Assembly (NCBI GenBank): GCA_002404895.1
Contig: DHKO01000003.1
Location: forward strand, 1-64,000
Length of the DNA stretch: 64,000 nucleotides
Direction: 5' to 3'
Origin: Treponema sp. UBA4692
GTDB lineage: Bacteria; Spirochaetota; Spirochaetia; Treponematales; Treponemataceae
The notes under the pieces are model-generated. The model saw only the letters and a program-made list of their open reading frames with translations, was not told the DNA's origin and did not search any database. Made by a program: the position numbers and the translations under genes. Of the stretch, positions 16,379 through 24,550 are shown in pieces. Positions within the stretch are counted from its first letter, which is position 1. Every line of letters begins with the position of its first letter.

Positions 16379-17962
16379 ATGAAAAAATTGGTAAAGAATC
16401 TTGCAATCGCTGCATTGGTTCTTGCAGTTGCTGGCCAGGCTTTTTCTGCGAAAAAAGCAAAAAAGAACAAGGACGGAACTGTAGACATTGAACTTTGGTA
16501 TGGTGCTGCCGCATCAGAAGCTGGTCCTATCCCGAAAGACTGGGTTGGATATAAAAGAATCAAGGATGAGCTTGGAATCAACCTTATTTTGACACAGTTG
16601 CCGTCATCAGAAGGCGACCAGGATACAAAAATCAACGCGGCTGGAGCTGCAAACACATTGCCGGACCTTTTCATGGTTTCAGACAACACATTTGCGAACC
16701 TTGTAAAACAGAAGCTCGTTGCTGATGTTTCATCTGCATTCAGATTGATGCCTAACCGCACAAAAAAACTTTATGACAGAGATGCTCTTGCTGACTCAAC
16801 AATCAACAAGAAAGTTTACGGATTCTCACAGCCTGGTTCTATCGTAAAAAACGAAGGTGTTCTTATCCGCAAAGACTGGCTCGACAAGCTCGGTCTCGCT
16901 GTTCCTAAAACAACAGAAGACTTTATGAACGTAATGCACGCTTTCACAGAGAAAGATCCTGATGGAAACGGCAAAGCTGACACATACGGATACGGAGCAT
17001 TCCTTGAAGTTTCACCAACAAACGAAGGGCTTGGAAAACGCTTCGACCCAATCTTCGGCGCATTCGGTGTTGCAGGAACTTGGGACTTGGCTTCAAAGAA
17101 AACAGTCGGACTTAACATCAACAAGCCTGAATATTATGACGCTCTTGTATTTGTAAAGAGAATGGTAGACGAGAAAGTAATCGATCCTAACTGGCTTGCT
17201 TACAAAAAGGATGACTACCGCGCAGCTTGGAAACAAGGACGCTTCGGAATTATGCGCGAGCAGAACGCTGCTTTCGCTTCTGAGCCGAACTATACTCCAT
17301 TCAATAACAACTTCCCTAACGGAGAATGGATTGTAATTGATCCGCCAGTAGGACCAAAAGGAAAATCATCAGCTGGAACTTATGCAACTGCTTACAGAAG
17401 ATACTGTGTATCTGCTAAGGCTGCAAAAGAAGGAAAAATCCCAGAAATCGCTAAGCTCCTTGAATGGATGTCAAAAGATGAGAAGGGAACTGACGGATAC
17501 TATCTCCTCGGATGGGGACAGGAAGGCGTAAACTTTGTTCTTGATGGAAAAGTTCCGACAGTCAACGGACTTAAAGATCTTTCAAAGGCATACAACAAGG
17601 CAGAGTCTGTTCCTGTAACACAGCTCCGCAACATGGTATACTACAACGGAGACGCGGAGCTTACATCTCGCTACCCGACATGGTACACACCACAGGGAAG
17701 AGAAATGTCTGCTCTTAAGACACTCCGTGATATGCAGTCTAAGGCTTGGACACCATGCGCAGGCATGAACGCTATGCCAAAACCAGATGCTGACTTGAAG
17801 AGATTCTACGAGCAGGGCGTTACAGAGTTCGTAAACGGAACTCGCCAGCTCACAAAAGAGAACTGGGCAGCTTGGCTTGCTGAATTCAACAACAAGATGG
17901 GCGGAAAAGCTTGGGAGCAGGAAGGAATCAACACTGCTATCGCTAGAAACATTGTAAAATAA
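16379..17962 (+). CDS. extracellular solute-binding protein of the oligosaccharide importer
   Basis: 527 residues, within the large (over 500 residue) class of binding proteins that pair with LplB/LplC-type permeases. The ATG at 16379 is chosen because AAGGAGG lies directly before it and a clear signal peptide follows (MKKLVKNLAIAALVLAVAG, cleavage near AFSA); longer in-frame starts give a poor N-terminus. There is no lipobox cysteine, so the protein appears soluble in the periplasm. A DPDGNGKADTYGYG stretch resembles the calcium-binding loop often seen in this class. It probably captures oligosaccharides; the exact sugar is unknown. It sits behind its own leader and ends at a terminator. Confidence 0.92.
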   Translation: MKKLVKNLAIAALVLAVAGQAFSAKKAKKNKDGTVDIELWYGAAASEAGPIPKDWVGYKRIKDELGINLILTQLPSSEGDQDTKINAAGAANTLPDLFMVSDNTFANLVKQKLVADVSSAFRLMPNRTKKLYDRDALADSTINKKVYGFSQPGSIVKNEGVLIRKDWLDKLGLAVPKTTEDFMNVMHAFTEKDPDGNGKADTYGYGAFLEVSPTNEGLGKRFDPIFGAFGVAGTWDLASKKTVGLNINKPEYYDALVFVKRMVDEKVIDPNWLAYKKDDYRAAWKQGRFGIMREQNAAFASEPNYTPFNNNFPNGEWIVIDPPVGPKGKSSAGTYATAYRRYCVSAKAAKEGKIPEIAKLLEWMSKDEKGTDGYYLLGWGQEGVNFVLDGKVPTVNGLKDLSKAYNKAESVPVTQLRNMVYYNGDAELTSRYPTWYTPQGREMSALKTLRDMQSKAWTPCAGMNAMPKPDADLKRFYEQGVTEFVNGTRQLTKENWAAWLAEFNNKMGGKAWEQEGINTAIARNIVK

Positions 17963-17987
17963 GTTTTTAGGCTAGACTAAGCTTGAT

Positions 17988-18019
17988 AAAAAGCGGCAGA
18001 GCAATCTGCCGCTTTTTTT
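17988..18019 (+). terminator. terminator of the binding-protein gene
   Basis: Perfect 12-bp stem AAAAGCGGCAGA / TCTGCCGCTTTT with a 4-base loop, followed by a T-run, 25 bases after the stop codon. Confidence 0.9.
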
Positions 18020-18125
18020 ATGCCCGTTGCATTTTTTTATTGCGGCAACGTAAAGTTTTTTGCTTTGAATCATAGCAGAGTTTTTTTGGATATTTCATCA
18101 TTGTTGTTGAAAAATGGTCTTTGAC

Positions 18126-18271
18126 TGTGGAAAAAACTTTGCTTTTTGTTGAAAACTTGTGTGAAAATGTGGAAAAATAGTTGAAAACACGCTACTTTTC
18201 CACACTGTCTGCTGCCAAATTAAACATTTTCTATACTGTTTGTCAACAAGTTATCCACAATTTGTGGATAA
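18126..18271. other. cluster of five DnaA-box-like sites
   Basis: The 345-base gap 17963-18307 holds, after the terminator, five 9-mers of the DnaA-box type: TTTTCCACA on the minus strand at 18126-18134 and 18168-18176, TTTTCCACA on the plus strand at 18196-18204, TTATCCACA at 18251-18259 and its inverse at 18263-18271. The last two form a perfect 21-bp palindrome with a single central T. TTATCCACA is the classical high-affinity box (established). The region is A+T rich. It could be an origin, a DnaA-titration site or a DnaA-controlled promoter for the methyltransferase gene 36 bases on. No dnaA or dnaN is nearby. Confidence 0.6.
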
Positions 18272-18307
18272 TGGACTTTAGTTCCTATCTTAGGTAAAAT
18301 CATCTAT

Positions 18308-19087
18308 ATGAGAAACAAATACACAAACGAGCTTGCAGTATGCGGATTTGCGGCTGTAAAAGAACTTGTAAAATGCAACAGAGATAAAATCACACGTTTT
18401 TATTATACCCGCGACAGAATGATGGATTTTAAGGATGACTTTAAATATTTCGCGGAGAACAAAGTTCCCTACAATAATATTCCGGAAGGCGAGCTTGAGA
18501 AGCTGAGCGGAACAGTCCATCATCAGGGCGTTGTCGCGATGATTGAAATGCCTGAGATTCCTCATTTGAATATGGCGACAACTGATGAATGGCTTCACAA
18601 CAAAGAGTCCGCAATTTTGCTTGACCGTGTTGGAAATGCGAACAACCTTGGCGCGATTGTTCGGAGCGCGGCTTTTTTCGGCTTCAAGAATATAATAATT
18701 CCGCTGGATGAGGCTCAAAGCTCCGTTACAACAAGTTCTTATAGAGTGGCGCAGGGCGGAATGGAACACGTGAATATCTATTCAATCCGCTCGATTGAGA
18801 AGCTGCTTGTTTCGATGAAAGGAAAAATGGTTCGTTTTGGAACTGATGTCCGCGGGAAAACTCCTGTCGGGAAAATTCCCGAGCTTAGCAAAAACAAGCC
18901 TGCGCTTATCGTTCTTGGCAACGAGGAGCATGGCATTTCGCGCACTGTAAGGGAAAACTGCGATGAGCGTGTAACGATTCCGTGGCGGGCAGATCTTGAT
19001 TCTGATGAAAAGCAGCCGATTGAAAGCCTGAATGTGGCGCAGGCTGCCGCGATTATCCTTTATGAATGTAGAAAGCTTGTAAAGTAA
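18308..19087 (+). CDS. TrmH/SpoU-family RNA 2'-O-methyltransferase
   Basis: 259 residues. An N-terminal substrate-binding region (LAVCGFAAVKELVK) is followed by the SPOUT catalytic domain. The three family motifs are visible: NANNLGAIVRSA, LGNEEHGIS and ESLNVAQAAAIILYE. It transfers methyl from SAM to the ribose of rRNA or tRNA through a knotted fold. RlmB-like 23S rRNA activity or TrmH-like tRNA activity cannot be told apart from sequence. It starts 36 bases after the DnaA-box palindrome and is convergent with kdgK. Confidence 0.92.
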   Translation: MRNKYTNELAVCGFAAVKELVKCNRDKITRFYYTRDRMMDFKDDFKYFAENKVPYNNIPEGELEKLSGTVHHQGVVAMIEMPEIPHLNMATTDEWLHNKESAILLDRVGNANNLGAIVRSAAFFGFKNIIIPLDEAQSSVTTSSYRVAQGGMEHVNIYSIRSIEKLLVSMKGKMVRFGTDVRGKTPVGKIPELSKNKPALIVLGNEEHGISRTVRENCDERVTIPWRADLDSDEKQPIESLNVAQAAAIILYECRKLVK

Positions 19088-19136
19088 AGAAAATTCTGTA
19101 TTTAAAATTCAGTCTGCTTTGAAAAGGGCGGACATA

Positions 19137-19180
19137 AAAAAAGGCGCTGTTTGAAGGTTGTCAAGCGAGCGCCTTTGTTG
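19137..19180. terminator. shared terminator between the SpoU methyltransferase gene and kdgK
   Basis: Stem AAAGGCGCT / AGCGCCTTT (right arm 19168-19176), preceded by an A-run and followed by a T-rich stretch. It can work in both directions between these convergent genes. Confidence 0.75.
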
Positions 19181-19183
19181 TTT

Positions 19184-20212
19184 TTAGCGGTTCATTTCAG
19201 ACTGCTTGCCTTTTGTTTGATGCGATTTTATGACCGAGCTTATCTCGTTGAAATCTGAAAGCGGAAGGTCGCCGTAAATTGTGTTTTTTGTGGCGCATGT
19301 CGCGTTTCCGAATTCCATAGCCTTTTTCGGGTCGTTGTATTTCAACATTCCAAAAAGGACTCCGGCGCAGTAAGCGTCTCCTGAGCCGATTCTGTCCACA
19401 ACATCGATGTCTTTGTATTGGTCTTCTGTGTAGAATTTGTCCTCTTTCTTTGAGTAGACAAGGGATGTGAAAGAATGGACTTTCGGGCTGATTACCTCGC
19501 GCATTGAAGACGCGATTATGTCGATATTCGGATATTCCTTGCAGAACTGGCGGTGCATATCCTCGAGCGTTCCTGTCATCTGGAACATTCTGCGGCAGCT
19601 TTCCTCTGAAACAAAAAGAACATCAATATATGGAAGAATCTTTTTGATTGTAGTTCTCGCTGTCTCTTCGTCCCAAAGATTCGCGCGGTAGTTCACATCG
19701 AAGGCGATTTTTGCTCCCGCTTCCTTGAATTTCTTGATAAGCTGGATTGCGAGCGTTCTTGTGTTCTCACAGAGTGCGAGCGTAATTCCGGAAGTGTAGA
19801 ACATTCTTGTCTTTCCGTAAATGTCGTCAGGAATTTCTTCTGGCCTGATGTTTGTGATTGAAGAATGTTTTCTGTCATAAACTACAGTCGGCTTGCGCGG
19901 ATAAGCTCCGTTCTCGTAATAGTAGATTCCAAGACGCGCGTCCGAAGAGTCGTCGTAAATTATAAAGTCATCTGAAACGCTTGAAAACCGGATTCTGTTC
20001 TTAACGAAAGTTCCAAGCTCGTTTCTAGGAAGTCTTGTGATGATTCCTGAGCGCATTCCCAAAAGAGAAACTCCCGAAGCAACGTTTAGCTCCGCTCCGC
20101 CGGCGTGCTTCTCAAAAATCTCGCTTCTGAAAATCCGTCCATTCTGCGGCGGTGAAAGCCTAAGCATTGTTTCGCCGAAAGTTATCAAATCAAATTTTTT
20201 GTGCTGCTCCAT
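19184..20212 (-). CDS. kdgK: 2-dehydro-3-deoxygluconate kinase, PfkB family
   Basis: 342-residue sugar kinase that phosphorylates KDG to KDPG, the step before aldol cleavage in uronate catabolism. The family's N-terminal glycine motif is seen in KHAGGAELNVASGVSLLG, the substrate region in DARLGIYYYENG, and the C-terminal signature with the catalytic Asp in DRIGSGDAYCAG. The ATG at 20212 is preferred over an upstream one because AGGAG lies just before it and the family's FDLITFGE start follows at once. It has its own promoter overlapped by an inverted repeat at 20244-20274. With uxaB it supports a galacturonate or glucuronate route. Confidence 0.88.
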   Translation of the reverse strand: MEQHKKFDLITFGETMLRLSPPQNGRIFRSEIFEKHAGGAELNVASGVSLLGMRSGIITRLPRNELGTFVKNRIRFSSVSDDFIIYDDSSDARLGIYYYENGAYPRKPTVVYDRKHSSITNIRPEEIPDDIYGKTRMFYTSGITLALCENTRTLAIQLIKKFKEAGAKIAFDVNYRANLWDEETARTTIKKILPYIDVLFVSEESCRRMFQMTGTLEDMHRQFCKEYPNIDIIASSMREVISPKVHSFTSLVYSKKEDKFYTEDQYKDIDVVDRIGSGDAYCAGVLFGMLKYNDPKKAMEFGNATCATKNTIYGDLPLSDFNEISSVIKSHQTKGKQSEMNR

Positions 20213-20243
20213 TGAGTTGCTCCTAAAACAAATCGATTCTATT

Positions 20244-20274
20244 ATTTTACTTGTTTGTGAAATTGTGAACAAGT
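20244..20274 (-). promoter_or_regulatory. kdgK promoter covered by an inverted-repeat operator
   Basis: On the minus strand TTGTTC (20267-20272) and TAAAAT (20244-20249) are 17 bases apart. A perfect 7-bp inverted repeat ACTTGTT / AACAAGT (20249-20255 and 20268-20274, 12 bases between) runs from the -35 box to the -10 box. This is the layout of a repressor operator. The repressor is not identified. Confidence 0.55.
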
Positions 20275-20365
20275 GGAGCGAGGAAGTCTTTTTTATCGGA
20301 ATGATATTCTTTTTCCTGATGTTTTATCGCGTTCATATCATAATAAAATTTGACGATAATAAAGT

Positions 20366-21439
20366 ATGGGCGATAAAGATAAAAGACGCAGGAAAAGCTC
20401 CGGACTGGGACTTGCAATCTGGATTTTGGCGTTTCTGATTTTGGTGATAATTTTCCTTGTTAAGGCTGATGAAATCAAGGAAAATTTGGAGCGTGCTAAA
20501 GTTTTCGAGCGGCTTTTTGGAAAAACTCCGTCATTCTTAAAGGCCGAGAACGCTGAATCCGACGAAAAAGAAGATGATGCTGCAACTATTGTCCTGAGCA
20601 ATGTCAAAAAAGAGAATAACAAAGCGAAAAAAACTGAAACTGAAAGTCAGGAAAATCCTAAAAGTGCAGGAAAACAAGAAAACTTAGAAATGAATTCCAA
20701 GGATAAAAAATCATCTTTGGAAAAAGGCGAGGAATCGAATTCTGTTAAAAATGAGAAAAAAGCGGAAAATCCTGAAAAGTCAAAAACTTCAAAAGATGAA
20801 TCTGACTTAAATCATCAGATAACGTCTGCAAAAGAAAACAGGATTGAGACCGCCTTGAAAAAGAATCCTCAAAAAAACGAGGCAAGTCCTTCTGAAATTG
20901 AGAAAAAGCCTGCTGAAAAAGAAATAAGCGGCGAAAAGCCAAAAATTCCGGCAGAAAAAGAGAATATTAACGAAAATGCTAGTGAGGCTGCAAAAATCGC
21001 GGAAATTAAGCCTTCAAATATGATTGCGGTGAAAATCTGCTTTGTCGCGATTGACAGCGACGGGCCTGTTATCAGAAAGGAGGTCGGCCGCTCGGTTTCA
21101 AAAGATTCGCCGCTTACAAGCAGCATAACGTCGCTTTTGAAAGGGCCTGCGGCTTCGGAAAGCGCGACTGGCTGCCGCACGCTTATTCCGTCTGGAACAA
21201 GGCTTTATTCCGCGTCTGTAAAAAACGGGGTTGCAACTTTGGATTTCAGCGAGGAATTTGAATTCAATCCGTATGGCGTTGAAGGCTATCTTGGCCAGCT
21301 TATGCAGATTGTCTACACTGCAACGAATTTCAGCACTGTGGACAGCGTCCAGATTTTGATTGAGGGGCAGAAAAAAGGATATTTGGGAAGCGAAGGCGTA
21401 TGGATTGGCTCTCCGCTTTCCCGGTCGAGCTTCAGATAG
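20366..21439 (+). CDS. membrane-anchored GerMN-domain protein with long charged linker
   Basis: 357 residues. One membrane segment lies at about 14-33 after a basic cytoplasmic tail. About 35-220 is a Lys/Glu/Ser-rich, low-complexity linker with no predicted fold. The C-terminal 130 residues match the GerMN domain (SPLTSSITSLLKGPAASE; GVATLDFSEEFEFNPYGVEG). GerMN domains occur in spore-germination protein GerM and in lipoproteins such as LpqB, and are thought to bind cell-wall or other periplasmic partners (established only loosely). The linker would let the domain reach across the periplasm. Its stop is one base from the stop of the convergent gene. Confidence 0.8.
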   Translation: MGDKDKRRRKSSGLGLAIWILAFLILVIIFLVKADEIKENLERAKVFERLFGKTPSFLKAENAESDEKEDDAATIVLSNVKKENNKAKKTETESQENPKSAGKQENLEMNSKDKKSSLEKGEESNSVKNEKKAENPEKSKTSKDESDLNHQITSAKENRIETALKKNPQKNEASPSEIEKKPAEKEISGEKPKIPAEKENINENASEAAKIAEIKPSNMIAVKICFVAIDSDGPVIRKEVGRSVSKDSPLTSSITSLLKGPAASESATGCRTLIPSGTRLYSASVKNGVATLDFSEEFEFNPYGVEGYLGQLMQIVYTATNFSTVDSVQILIEGQKKGYLGSEGVWIGSPLSRSSFR

Positions 21440-21440
21440 C

Positions 21441-22496
21441 CTATTTCAGAACGATTGACTTTATTATGCTTGAAAAATATTTTTTGTTCGCGTCGTAAGT
21501 CTTTGTGCTTGCAGTGAGCGAGACAAAAAACACAGGCTTTTTGTAGAGAATTTTACAGTCAGTCTTGAATCTTTTTGTCTCGTTGTCGTAAAAAATCTGG
21601 TCGATTTTGATTCTTCCATTTTCTTCATTTAGGGAAAGTTTTCGCCAGTCGGAATAGACGTGTTCTGAGCTTAAGACAAGTCTGCGCTCAAATTGAAGAA
21701 AATTGCGCTCGTCAAGCGATGGAATCTCGTTCATCATAAAAACCGCGGAATTCCCCAGAATCCAGATATTCTCGTTTTTTTGCTCCCAGTTTTTGTCGAG
21801 AGCCGCGCTTACAGTTTTGCCGCCGCTTGAAAAAGAGAATTCTTGCCGTGCCGCTTTTTTCACGCTGTATTTTTTTGACTTGTCGTCTTTTAATGGCGGA
21901 AATCCCTTAAAATCGCTGAAAGAAGTATCGGAAGAGGAGACTAGCTGTCCTGCCGTAATGATTTCGAGGACTGTTTTTCCGTCGTTTTCGATTTTTGAGA
22001 GGTTTGTGATTGGAACGAGCGGGTCATATTCAATAAGGACTTCGCCTCCGAACTGCTCATAAATCTGGCTAAGTCTTGTCTTTTCTGTTACATCGCCTGC
22101 CTTTTGCCTTCGGGCTGCCATCTCGTAAAGAAAATCGTGGACATAGTTGACCAAATCAGTGTCGTCCGGTGTTACAGCTGTTATGATTCTCTCGCCTGTA
22201 AGCTCAACATGGCTTTCATTTTCATCGAGTTTAAAGAGAATTGAAATGTCTTTTTCTGGCTTGAAATCGCTGTTTTTTCCGAAAGACGGCGCGAAATATC
22301 TGACTCCGTAAGTTGACTCGTCATAAAACACAATTCCAATGTATGACTCGCGCGAGAAAGACTTGTCCTTATAGAAAATGTACTGTCCTGAGACATCTGA
22401 AATATGATAATTGACTCCCGGAAGAGCGAAAACGGCAGCGGCAGAAAAGAAAGCTATTGCAAAAGCCGAAAGAAAGATTTTTTTAGCAGATTTCAT
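21441..22496 (-). CDS. secreted protein of unknown function
   Basis: 351 residues with a clear signal peptide (about 1-24, KKIFLSAFAIAFFSAAAVFA). The mature region is rich in beta-strand patterns and charged turns, with about five aromatic strands in the first 80 residues, and ends hydrophobic (SSIIKSIVLK). No cysteine follows the signal, so it is not a lipoprotein. I do not recognise the family. An AGGAA site precedes the ATG. It is convergent with the GerMN gene and lies downstream of proS on the same strand, separated by 113 bases. Confidence 0.7.
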   Translation of the reverse strand: MKSAKKIFLSAFAIAFFSAAAVFALPGVNYHISDVSGQYIFYKDKSFSRESYIGIVFYDESTYGVRYFAPSFGKNSDFKPEKDISILFKLDENESHVELTGERIITAVTPDDTDLVNYVHDFLYEMAARRQKAGDVTEKTRLSQIYEQFGGEVLIEYDPLVPITNLSKIENDGKTVLEIITAGQLVSSSDTSFSDFKGFPPLKDDKSKKYSVKKAARQEFSFSSGGKTVSAALDKNWEQKNENIWILGNSAVFMMNEIPSLDERNFLQFERRLVLSSEHVYSDWRKLSLNEENGRIKIDQIFYDNETKRFKTDCKILYKKPVFFVSLTASTKTYDANKKYFSSIIKSIVLK

Positions 22497-22609
22497 CGGA
22501 TATTCCTGTTTGATTTTGGAAGATAAATTGGAAGCTGAGCCGCCTCGTTTTTTGTGGTTTTAAGGCAGCCCAGCTTTTGCGGCGCAATTTGCCGCTTTTT
22601 GAAAGGAAG

Positions 22610-24445
22610 TTACGCGTTCAGCTTTGCAAGCTCGTCTTTTACGTACTGTATCGCTTTTTGTGCGGCAGTTTCAGCCGGAACAAGCACTGATTCCGCTTCG
22701 CCCCGAGGCTTGAATTCCACATTCGGAAGATTTTTGTCTCCGACTGTGATTCTGAGCGGAATTCCAATCAGCTCCATGTCCGCAAATTTTACGCCTGGAC
22801 GCTCGTTTCTGTCGTCAAGGAGAACCTCGATTCCGTTCTTTGTAAGCTCGTCATAAATCTGGTCTGAAACTTCCTTCATTTTTCCGTCGTATTTTATCGG
22901 AACGATGCATACGTGGAACGGAGCAACAGACATCGGCCAGATGATTCCTTTCTCGTCGTTGTTTTTCTCGATTATTGAGGCGAGAGTGCGGTCAACGCCG
23001 ATTCCGTAGCAGCCCATTGTAGGCTCGGCTGGTTTTCCGTCCTTTGCAAGGAATGTTACGTGCATTGATTTTGTGTATTTGTGTCCGAGCTTGAAGATGT
23101 GACCAAGCTCGTTTCCTTTTCTTGTGTAGAACGTTCCGCCGCAGAGAGGGCAGTAGTCGCCTTCCTTTACAGTGCGGACATCCGCGTTGATATATGGAAC
23201 GAAGTCGCGGAGAGGCTCAACGTGCTTGATGTGGAATCCTTCTTTTCCAGAGCCTGCGATTGCGTCGTGCATTTTTGCCTCGCCGTTTTCAACTACGGAA
23301 TAGTCAACAACGAGAGGACATTTTGCTGTAACCGGGCCGACAAATCCGTGAGGCGCTCCTGCGTACTCAAGAACTTCCTCAGCTTCTGCAAGCACAACTT
23401 CTGAAGCTTTGAGGGCTGCGGCAAGTTTTGCCTCGTTCACGTCCAGGTCTGCCCGGATAAGAACGCATACATAAGAAAGCGGATAATAGTCTCCTGCCGG
23501 GTCTTGAACTTTCTTCCATTTGTCAGCTCCGTTCGCGCCTGTCATGTCGAGGGCTGAGTTGATTACGCGGTAAATAAGCGCCTTGATGAACATTTTTGGA
23601 GACTCGTCGAAGAATTTTTCCATATCTTCAATAGAAAAGACATTTGGAGTCGCTACCATTTCATATGGGAGATCTGTTTTTGAAGGCTTTTCGCCTTTCT
23701 TGTTCACAGAGTCGTCGCTTTTGCACCAAGCTTTTTCAACGTTCGCGGCATATCCACATTTTTCGTTCGGGCAGATAATCAGAGTGTCGTCGCCGATTGG
23801 AGACTCGACCATAAATTCCTCGGATCCGCTTCCGCCCATCGCGCCAGAATCCGCGCGCACAGGAATTATTTTGAGTCCAAGCCGCTTGAAGATGCGGAAA
23901 TATGCTTTTTCGTAGAGCTTATATGATTCGTCCAATGATTCATCATCGGCGTTCATTGTGTAGCCGTCAGCCATTATGAACTCGCGGCCGCGCATTACGC
24001 CGTAACGAGGGCGGATTTCGTCTCTGTATTTTGTGTTAATCTGGTAAAGATTCACAGGAAGCTGCTTGTATGAGCTAAGCCCGTCGCGGACGATTGCGGT
24101 GAAAGCCTCTTCCGCAGTCGGAGAAACAACCATGTCCTGCTCGCCTCGGTTTTTCGCCTTGAGCATCTGCGGTCCCATAGTCTCCCATCTGCCTGATTCT
24201 TTCCAGATGTCGCCCGGCACGATTACTGTCGGCTTGAATTCAAGAGCTTCTGCTGTATTGTTCCATTCTTCGCGGATAATCTGTTCAAGTTTATAAAGTG
24301 AGCGCAGTCCAAGCGGAAGATAAGTGTAAAGTCCGTTTCCAAGCTTGCGGGTGATTCCTGCTCTAAGCATGAGTTTGTGGCTTGCGATTACGGCTTCTGC
24401 CGGAGCTTCGCGGAGCGTCGAGATATAAAATTTTGATGCTTTCAT
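22610..24445 (-). CDS. proS: prolyl-tRNA synthetase, bacterial type
   Basis: 611 residues. Class II synthetase motifs are visible: motif 2 in IRPRYGVMRGREFIMADGY and motif 3 in GCYGIGVDRTLASIIEK. Between them is the bacterial insertion (editing) domain, with PNEKCGYAANVEKAW and the CPLCGGTFYTRKGNELGHIF segment. The C-terminal anticodon-binding domain follows. It charges tRNA-Pro and edits mischarged alanine. This is the full-length bacterial form; some other spirochaetes such as Borrelia carry the archaeal form instead (from memory). No convincing terminator was found downstream. Confidence 0.96.
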   Translation of the reverse strand: MKASKFYISTLREAPAEAVIASHKLMLRAGITRKLGNGLYTYLPLGLRSLYKLEQIIREEWNNTAEALEFKPTVIVPGDIWKESGRWETMGPQMLKAKNRGEQDMVVSPTAEEAFTAIVRDGLSSYKQLPVNLYQINTKYRDEIRPRYGVMRGREFIMADGYTMNADDESLDESYKLYEKAYFRIFKRLGLKIIPVRADSGAMGGSGSEEFMVESPIGDDTLIICPNEKCGYAANVEKAWCKSDDSVNKKGEKPSKTDLPYEMVATPNVFSIEDMEKFFDESPKMFIKALIYRVINSALDMTGANGADKWKKVQDPAGDYYPLSYVCVLIRADLDVNEAKLAAALKASEVVLAEAEEVLEYAGAPHGFVGPVTAKCPLVVDYSVVENGEAKMHDAIAGSGKEGFHIKHVEPLRDFVPYINADVRTVKEGDYCPLCGGTFYTRKGNELGHIFKLGHKYTKSMHVTFLAKDGKPAEPTMGCYGIGVDRTLASIIEKNNDEKGIIWPMSVAPFHVCIVPIKYDGKMKEVSDQIYDELTKNGIEVLLDDRNERPGVKFADMELIGIPLRITVGDKNLPNVEFKPRGEAESVLVPAETAAQKAIQYVKDELAKLNA

Positions 24446-24489
24446 AATGAAAATATTTTAATGAAAAAGGGGCGTTGTTGCAATTTTGC

Positions 24490-24535
24490 AAAAAAACCGG
24501 CGCTGCCTGATCTTTCTCATGGCGGCGCCGGTTTG
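24490..24535 (-). terminator. terminator of the PPi-PFK gene
   Basis: Stem AAACCGGCGC (24494-24503) / GCGCCGGTTT (24525-24534) with further inner pairing, and an A-run at 24491-24496 that reads as a T-run on the minus strand. Confidence 0.85.
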
Positions 24536-24550
24536 AAAAATCTTTACAGT

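Noticed and set aside
22577..22600. Hairpin GCGGC / GCCGC with T-run as the proS terminator
   Set aside because: The T-run lies on the plus strand, whereas proS is on the minus strand; read in the proS direction no T-run follows.
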